Shown: positions 32,785-37,279 of the stretch, one piece after another
Numbering within the stretch: the stretch's first letter is position 1
Layout: each line of letters starts with the position of its first letter
Source of the DNA: an uncultured Collinsella sp.
Lineage (GTDB): Bacteria; Actinomycetota; Coriobacteriia; Coriobacteriales; Coriobacteriaceae
Assembly: GCA_900540095.1 (NCBI GenBank)
Contig: UQEO01000007.1
Coordinates: forward strand, 1 to 37,279
DNA: 37,279 nt
Direction of reading: 5' to 3'
The notes under the pieces: model-generated
The model's database searches: none
Seen by the model: the letters and a program-made list of their open reading frames with translations, nothing else
What the model was told of the DNA's origin: nothing
Position numbers and translations under genes: made by a program

Positions 32785-34174
32785 ATCCCCGCTCACACAT
32801 CTCGGCAAACGAAATCAGCTTGACGTCTCCCCTACTCTCCACGGCATCCCGACATCCCTGCGTAAAGCCGCTTTTTGAGAATAGTGCATAGCTTTTTCGT
32901 TGCCGTCTAAAGAGCTCGCTTCGGTGCACGAGCTTTTGCAGCACGTCTTCGCCCACCGGTTCATTGCGCCATTTGCACTCCGCAAACAGCGCAGCGCCCT
33001 CGCCATCGTCAACAATCAAGTCGATTTCTTCCTGCGTATGCGTGCGATTATCCGTCCCCCACCAGCGCCCGACACTCGCCGGAACCACATCGAGCTGGCC
33101 CGCGCGCGCGAGTTCGTACACGTATTGCCTGCATATAATCTCAAAGACCGTACCCATGTAATCCGATACGTGCGGCTCAATGCGCTCATACGCCATCTCG
33201 GCCATATCGTTTTGAATCAGCCCGATGTTCTGCGGCACAAACTTGTACCAGAACCTAAACATCTGGTCGCTCAGCAGATACACGGCTCGCTTATTGCTCG
33301 TCTCGTTTAGGGGCAGCTCGCGCTCGACAATCCCAAGCGACGCCAGCTTATCCACATAGCTCTTTACGTTGCTCGCAGGGATTCCCGTAGAGCTCGCAAT
33401 CTCCGAGATCTTCGAGCGCCCCTGAGCAATTGCTTGCACGATCGCGTCATATTGCTCGGGATTGCGGCACTCTTGCAACAGCAGGTTACTCGGCTCCTCA
33501 AAGAGATAGCCCGTAGGAGCAAGAAAAAGACGTTTGATGTTGTCCTTGAGCGGTGCGGCAGGATCGACTTTCTCGATATATGCAGGAATGCCGCCCGTCA
33601 TGCCATAGCAAACCGCAGCGTCTTCGCGACTCATGCTCTTCCACAGGCCGAGGGTCGTCGTAAAATCGAGCGGCATGATCTTAAACTGGGCCGTACGCCT
33701 ACCGTATAGTGGGCTCTCGTAGCCCAACACCTGTTCCTCCATAAACGAAAGAGACGAGCCGCATAGGATCAGCATTAGCTTGGTCTCTTTGTACAAGTGA
33801 TCGATCTTGTCTTGCAGCAACGAGCTGATCTCGGGATTCGATTGGGCGAGATAGGGATACTCGTCGATCACGACAATCAAACGTTCCGTGCGAGCCATGG
33901 TAGCCAATGCATCGAACGCCTCGTCAAAACTACGAAACGACACGCCTGCAGCACCAACCGAACCCGCAAGTATCGCCTGGCTAAAGCCGTGCAGGTTTGC
34001 CTCCGCATTGGTACGACGAGCCTGAAAGTAAATAGCCTTCTTGCCTTGGATGAACTCTGTGATAAGGCGCGTTTTACCCACACGACGGCGGCCGTAAATC
34101 ACAGGCATCTCAAAGGAGCCCGTGCCATACAGTCGATTGAGCTCGGACATTTCCGTTGTTCTTCCGATAAACAC
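32783..34174 (-). CDS. AAA-type ATPase with C-terminal DUF234 domain
   Basis: The 463-residue product has the Walker A motif GRRRVGKT (28-35) and Walker B LIVVIDEYPYL (D104, E105), with the N-terminal MFIGRTTEMSELNRLY typical of the archaeal-type ATPase_2 family. A winged-helix-like segment follows (SKISEIASSTGIPASNVKSY), then the C-terminal DUF234 region with EEIDLI...ALFAECKW, which resembles a PD-(D/E)xK nuclease core (D, then ExK). Function is not established; the family is scattered and often near mobile or defence genes. Its ATG is 16 bases from a perfect palindrome with 25-base arms, and it is flanked by repeat arrays on both sides. Confidence 0.92.
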   Translation of the reverse strand: MFIGRTTEMSELNRLYGTGSFEMPVIYGRRRVGKTRLITEFIQGKKAIYFQARRTNAEANLHGFSQAILAGSVGAAGVSFRSFDEAFDALATMARTERLIVVIDEYPYLAQSNPEISSLLQDKIDHLYKETKLMLILCGSSLSFMEEQVLGYESPLYGRRTAQFKIMPLDFTTTLGLWKSMSREDAAVCYGMTGGIPAYIEKVDPAAPLKDNIKRLFLAPTGYLFEEPSNLLLQECRNPEQYDAIVQAIAQGRSKISEIASSTGIPASNVKSYVDKLASLGIVERELPLNETSNKRAVYLLSDQMFRFWYKFVPQNIGLIQNDMAEMAYERIEPHVSDYMGTVFEIICRQYVYELARAGQLDVVPASVGRWWGTDNRTHTQEEIDLIVDDGEGAALFAECKWRNEPVGEDVLQKLVHRSELFRRQRKSYALFSKSGFTQGCRDAVESRGDVKLISFAEMCERG

Positions 34175-34189
34175 AGGGCCATCCTTCCT

Positions 34190-34245
34190 TTACGTTATAG
34201 CTAGCTATATTATATCTTCCTATAATATAGCTAGCTATAACGTAA
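34190..34245. promoter_or_regulatory. Perfect palindrome with 25-base arms upstream of the ATPase gene
   Basis: Arms at 34190-34214 and 34221-34245 are exact reverse complements with a 6-base centre. The arms are AT-rich and contain the nested palindrome TAGCTAGCTA. The element ends 16 bases before the ATPase ATG, so it covers the likely promoter or 5' leader. It could be an autoregulatory operator or, as RNA, a hairpin hiding the ribosome binding site. Confidence 0.85.
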
Positions 34246-34300
34246 TTCGACAAGCGACGCACGCAAAAGGGGCGGTACCCCACCGCATGTGGACCGTTCC

Positions 34301-34594
34301 GGAAAATGTATCCCGTTCTGGAGCCAAAAACTGGGCCGTAGTTTCCGCCAAGCATGCCATCCGGAAAGCGCGTCCCGTTCTGAGTGGCAATTCCGGGACA
34401 CAGCTTCCGCATGCGGCCCCGTTGGGAAAGTTCATCCCGCTCTGAGGGCTCGTTCCGGGATGTAATTTCCGTTTGAGGCCCGATCTGGAAACGGCATCCC
34501 ACTCTGAGGCCGAAATCTGGGATGTAGTTTCCGCTTGAAGGGCGATCCGGAAAGCACGTCCCATTCCGAGTGGCAATTCCGGGTCACAGTTTCC
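34301..34594. repeat. Dyad-repeat array 2 (62-base period)
   Basis: Five units begin at 34301, 34363, 34425, 34487 and 34549, each exactly 62 bases apart. Each has the GGAAAnnnnnRTCCC-type arm and the complementary GGG...TTTCC arm 32 bases later. The asymmetric linkers (for example GTTCTGAGTGGCAATTCC) show the same orientation as array 1. It lies between the divergent ATPase and AbiEi-like genes, next to the 25-base-arm palindrome. Individual arms differ at a few positions, often in pairs that keep the dyad. Confidence 0.93.
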
Positions 34595-34890
34595 GCAGAT
34601 ACAAGGCGACAGTCCGCCGTCCTTATCACATACCTTCAAATATGCGATCCAGAAACACAAAACAGCAGATAGAATGCTCTTTTTCAAAAAGTACACGTCC
34701 CGAAACTTACCAAGGTTTCATATCTAGCTACCGTTCACGGTCGCCGATTACCGCCCACCGATTCAAACAAGAAATATGTCGCCAAAAGCAGGTCATCTAC
34801 CTGCATGGTTAGATTTTGGTCAGCTTTTGGTCAGCTGAGCGGCAAGTTCCAGCTGATACGTTTTTGCTACCCAAAAGGAGGCGGTAGCTC
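34595..34890. other. Upstream region of the AbiEi-like gene
   Basis: About 295 bases without a supported gene. It holds the dyad GCAGGT-CATCT-ACCTGC (34788-34804), a perfect tandem duplication of the 11-mer TTTTGGTCAGC (34814-34835), and AAAAGGAGG as the ribosome binding site of the next gene. The dyad and tandem repeat are probable regulatory sites for that gene. Between 34610 and 34780 nothing stands out. Confidence 0.5.
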
Positions 34891-35889
34891 ATGACCCATT
34901 GCAATGACCAGCTCATCGACCAACTGCTCACTCAAGCCGAACAAGAGGGGCGCTGTCTGATTCCCCCGAGCACGGCGATCCGAAAAGCGCTCCTTCGGCG
35001 CACCAGCGGCACGGTTATCTCGCCCATGCCGGGGTTGTTTGCGCGAAAAACGCGCTGGGATGAACTCAACCGAGCGCAACGCCATTGCGAAATCCTCCGC
35101 GCCCTTGCGATCATCCATCCCGATTGGACGTTCTGCTCGTTTTCGGCAGCTTGCCTGCTGGGGCTCGAGGTCTCGTGGCGACACCTGAACGTCGTGCATG
35201 TTTGCAGCTCGACAAAGCCGTCGGCTCGTCCGGGCGCACATATTCAGCGACACCAGATTGAGCCGGCCGGAGCCATACGCAGAGCCGGCATATCGGTAAC
35301 GCCGCCCATCCAAACGGCCACAGATTGCCTGCTGCAAACTGGTTTTGCCGACGGCATGCCCATTGCCGATTCGGCGATCTCAAAGCTCGGCCTTGCGCGG
35401 GAACAGCTGATGGAGGCCGTTGAGCAACGAGCGACTGCCCGCAATGGTCGCGCAATTCGCACCGCCCTCACAACGCTTCGATATGCCGACGTCCGCGCCG
35501 AGAGCGGTGGGGAATCGGTCGCCCGAGCCGTCATGATCGAGACCGGTTTTGCGCCCGACTGGCTTCAATACGAATTGACGGACCCCTTCGATTCGGCCAA
35601 GCCCATACGAACGGACTTTGCCTGGGAGCACCAGGCGCGGGAACTCACGCTGGGCGAACTCGACGGGCTTGTCAAATATACCGACCAGACCATGCTTGCG
35701 GGACGCACCACCGCCGAGGCGCTCGTTGCCGAACGACAGCGCGAGGCGCACTTATCGCTCTACGGTCATCCCTTGCTGCGCTTTACCATAAACGAGGTCC
35801 GCTCGGCAGGAATGCTCGCCAAAAAGCTGCAGACGGCAGGCATCCGGCAGACCGCGCTGCCGACATGGCTCAACGATATTGAGCTGTAG
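34891..35889 (+). CDS. AbiEi/DUF559-like protein of unknown function
   Basis: The 332-residue product has an AbiEi-like N-terminal part (LFARKTRWDELNRAQRHCEI, then WTFCSFSAACLLGLEV) and a C-terminal DUF559 or Vsr-like region: ESVARAVMIETGF (E208), IRTDFAWEHQARELTLGELD (D242, E256, D258) and GLVKYTD (K262), which together resemble a PD-(D/E)xK nuclease core. Related actinobacterial proteins are annotated as type IV toxin-antitoxin AbiEi domain or DUF559 proteins; no AbiEii toxin gene is adjacent. It is divergent from the ATPase gene and bracketed by arrays 2 and 3. The start is supported by a strong AAGGAGG nine bases upstream. Confidence 0.72.
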   Translation: MTHCNDQLIDQLLTQAEQEGRCLIPPSTAIRKALLRRTSGTVISPMPGLFARKTRWDELNRAQRHCEILRALAIIHPDWTFCSFSAACLLGLEVSWRHLNVVHVCSSTKPSARPGAHIQRHQIEPAGAIRRAGISVTPPIQTATDCLLQTGFADGMPIADSAISKLGLAREQLMEAVEQRATARNGRAIRTALTTLRYADVRAESGGESVARAVMIETGFAPDWLQYELTDPFDSAKPIRTDFAWEHQARELTLGELDGLVKYTDQTMLAGRTTAEALVAERQREAHLSLYGHPLLRFTINEVRSAGMLAKKLQTAGIRQTALPTWLNDIEL

Positions 35890-35925
35890 GGGCTGCTGAG
35901 CTTATACCCGCCTGCCCACCAAACT

Positions 35926-36187
35926 GGGACACACTTTCCGGTTGGCAGCACCCGCGGAAACCATGTCCCAAATTGAGCGCTCAAAACGGGATGTACTTTC
36001 CAGATGGCATGCCTAGCGGAAACCGTGTCCCGGAATCAAGGCCTAGAACGGGACAGACTTTCCGGTTGAAGCGCCCAGCGGAAACTGCATCCCGGAATAG
36101 ACGCTCAAACTGGGACGCAGTTTCCGGTTTCCTGCTGTTCCGGAAAGTGCATCCCATTCTGAAGCCGAATTCCGGGACACAGTTTCC
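35926..36187. repeat. Dyad-repeat array 3 (62-base period, mixed orientation)
   Basis: Full units begin at 35956, 36018, 36080 and 36142, exactly 62 bases apart, preceded by a half-unit arm at 35926-35939. The first three units have linkers that are the reverse complement of those in arrays 1 and 2 (for example AAATTGAGCGCTCAAAAC); the fourth (ATTCTGAAGCCGAATTCC) is in the same orientation as the other arrays. The 62-base phase is kept across the switch. It lies between the AbiEi-like gene and the xdh terminator. Confidence 0.92.
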
Positions 36188-36204
36188 GCATGCGGAGGCG
36201 CTCC

Positions 36205-36240
36205 AAACAAAAGGCCCCGGCTCGCGATGGAGCTGGGGCC
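36205..36240 (-). terminator. Terminator of the xdh gene
   Basis: On the minus strand GGCCCC-A-GCTC and GAGC-C-GGGGCC pair with one mismatch and a short loop, followed by TTTTGTTTGG. It lies 70 bases past the xdh stop codon, next to repeat array 3. Confidence 0.8.
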
Positions 36241-36309
36241 AAAGGCACAGCATATGCAGTTGGTGCTGAGTGTGAACGGCCCGTCAGCAAGGGTCGTCCG
36301 CACCCTACC

Positions 36310-37278
36310 CTACCCGCGGTTGCGGGCGCGGCTGTAGGGCGTATCCACCATGGGCAGATCCGGACGCAGCTTGCCGTCAAACGCGCGATAGGCGTTCTGC
36401 ACGGCGGGCGCCGTGGGGATCGTTGCGATCTCGCCGATGCCCTTGCCGCCGTATGCCACGGGCAGCAGCTCGTCCTTCTCCACGTAGATGGCGTGGATAT
36501 CCGGAATCTCGGGCGCACGGAACAGCCCGAGCGTGCCGTACCTTGCCTGGGGCACGCAGTCCTTGAGCGGCCAGTCCTCGGTAAGCGCATAGCCCATACC
36601 CATAAGCACGCCGCCTTCGATCTGACCCTGGATGGAGATGGGGTTGACCACCTTGCCGGAATCGTGCGCGGCATAGACCTCGCTCACGCGACCGTCATCA
36701 TCCAGAATGACCACATGCGTGGCAAAGCCGTAGCAGATGTGGCTCTTGGGGTTGGGAACATCCGCACCCAGCTTGTCGGTCGGCTCCAGGTACACGTAGC
36801 CAAACTCGCATCCCTCGAGCGCCTTGATGGCGGCCGCGGGATCCTGAGGATGCATACTCTGGCCGGCGACGAGCTCCTGCGTGTGCAGCTGATAGGCGCG
36901 ACCGTCGTCGTACTCGATCTTGACGCCGTCGCCATGCGCATTCACGGGAGCGGCGGGCGCAGACTTGCCGGCCTCGATATCAAGCATGGCATCGCGCAGC
37001 AGGAAGGCGGCACCGCGCACGGTCTCGCCGGTCACGACCGTCTGACGCGAACCAGACGTGGTGCCGGAGTCGGGAGCGTTCTCGGTGGAGCACTCGCCGT
37101 TGGCGATGCAGCGAAGCGGCAGGCCGCATGCCTCGGCAACGTCCTGCAAAAAGACGGTGTTGCAGCCCTGGCCGATGTCGGACGTGGCGGCATAGACCAC
37201 AGCCACGCCGTCCTCGATGCGAATCTTGCAGCGGCCGGCATCGGGCAGGGCCACGCCCCCGCCGGCCGTCGTACCGCG
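36310..37278 (-). CDS. Molybdenum hydroxylase (xanthine dehydrogenase-type) large subunit, C-terminal part
   Basis: The frame is open to the window edge and the N-terminus is missing. It reads RGTTAGGGVALPDAGRCKIR on entry, the start of the second molybdopterin-binding domain, then ATSDIGQGCNTVFLQDVAEA, DSGTTSGSRQTVVTGETVRG, ISIQGQIEGGVLMGMGYALT and AYGGKGIGEIATIPTAPAVQ. The active-site glutamate expected of xanthine dehydrogenase-type enzymes is present in GGKGIGE. The nearby yqeB, yqeC, mocA and xdhC suggest a selenium-dependent enzyme such as XdhD-type xanthine dehydrogenase; substrate cannot be fixed from this part. Stop at 36310-36312, followed by a terminator. Confidence 0.92.
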   Translation of the reverse strand, partial: RGTTAGGGVALPDAGRCKIRIEDGVAVVYAATSDIGQGCNTVFLQDVAEACGLPLRCIANGECSTENAPDSGTTSGSRQTVVTGETVRGAAFLLRDAMLDIEAGKSAPAAPVNAHGDGVKIEYDDGRAYQLHTQELVAGQSMHPQDPAAAIKALEGCEFGYVYLEPTDKLGADVPNPKSHICYGFATHVVILDDDGRVSEVYAAHDSGKVVNPISIQGQIEGGVLMGMGYALTEDWPLKDCVPQARYGTLGLFRAPEIPDIHAIYVEKDELLPVAYGGKGIGEIATIPTAPAVQNAYRAFDGKLRPDLPMVDTPYSRARNRG

Positions 37279-37279
37279 G

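Noticed and set aside
32448..32878. Open reading frames running through the repeat arrays (similarly at 34110-34696 and 35973-36303)
   Set aside because: They contain recurring peptide fragments only because the DNA repeats; the 62-base period shifts the frame at each unit and there is no ribosome binding site or codon bias.
32461..36187. CRISPR array
   Set aside because: The conserved parts are dyad arms that alternate in orientation and vary from copy to copy, and the linkers are also related. A CRISPR array would have near-identical direct repeats and unrelated spacers. No cas gene is nearby.
36310..37278. Selenocysteine-containing enzyme
   Set aside because: No in-frame TGA is seen in the xdh part or in other purine genes. 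Selenium use here would be through the cofactor, not the protein chain.
1..37279. tRNA, rRNA genes, insertion sequences or prophage genes
   Set aside because: No tRNA-like cloverleaf, rRNA segment, transposase or integrase was recognised in either strand.

Overview
The window looks like chromosomal DNA from an anaerobic, high-GC gut actinobacterium of the class Coriobacteriia, most likely Collinsella or a close relative. This is an inference from gene content and order, G/C-rich third codon positions, AAGGAG-type ribosome binding sites, a zinc-type S14 and lid-type adenylate kinase, and a selenium/molybdenum purine-degradation cluster of the ygeW-ygeX-ygeY-yqeB-yqeC type. No comparison could be run.

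Left part (1-5700): a partial peptidase U32 gene diverges from a class A penicillin-binding protein with a threonine/proline-rich tail. Then on the minus strand come argR, a family 2 glycosyltransferase and truA. Middle-left (5693-15442): one long minus-strand array runs rplE-rpsN-rpsH-rplF-rplR-rpsE-rpmD-rplO-secY-adk-map-infA-rpmJ-rpsM-rpsK-rpsD-rpoA-rplQ and closes with a strong terminator. The upstream half of the usual S10/spc cluster (rplX, rplN and earlier) is absent; xdhC sits there instead. The 3' end of rpsE appears frameshifted by a 25-base insertion.

Middle (15754-25704): a purine/molybdenum hydroxylase region. xdhC and yqeB (minus) diverge from yqeC (plus); mocA and a hydantoinase (hyuA/ygeZ type) form one minus unit; ygeX, ygeY and ygeW form another. 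A divergent YheO/DauR-like regulator is separated from ygeX by an intergenic region holding two copies of an AACnAA-N3-TTTGTT dyad. A partial molybdenum hydroxylase large subunit (xdh) lies at the far right end (36310 to the window end), about 11 kb away. Together these suggest purine or urate breakdown by a selenium-dependent xanthine dehydrogenase, ring opening by the hydantoinase, and handling of 2,3-diaminopropionate-like products by YgeW, YgeY and YgeX.

Right part (25705-36300): an accessory region. It holds a Pro/Ala-rich membrane protein, an unrecognised gene with a structured leader, a secreted three-repeat surface protein with an LAATG-type sorting signal, a frameshifted gene, a DEDDh exonuclease, a 41-residue membrane peptide, an AAA ATPase with a DUF234 tail, and an AbiEi/DUF559-like protein. 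The last two genes are bracketed by three arrays of a degenerate dyad repeat with an exact 62-base period, and the ATPase gene is preceded by a perfect palindrome with 25-base arms. The arrays and these two genes are the most unusual feature of the window.
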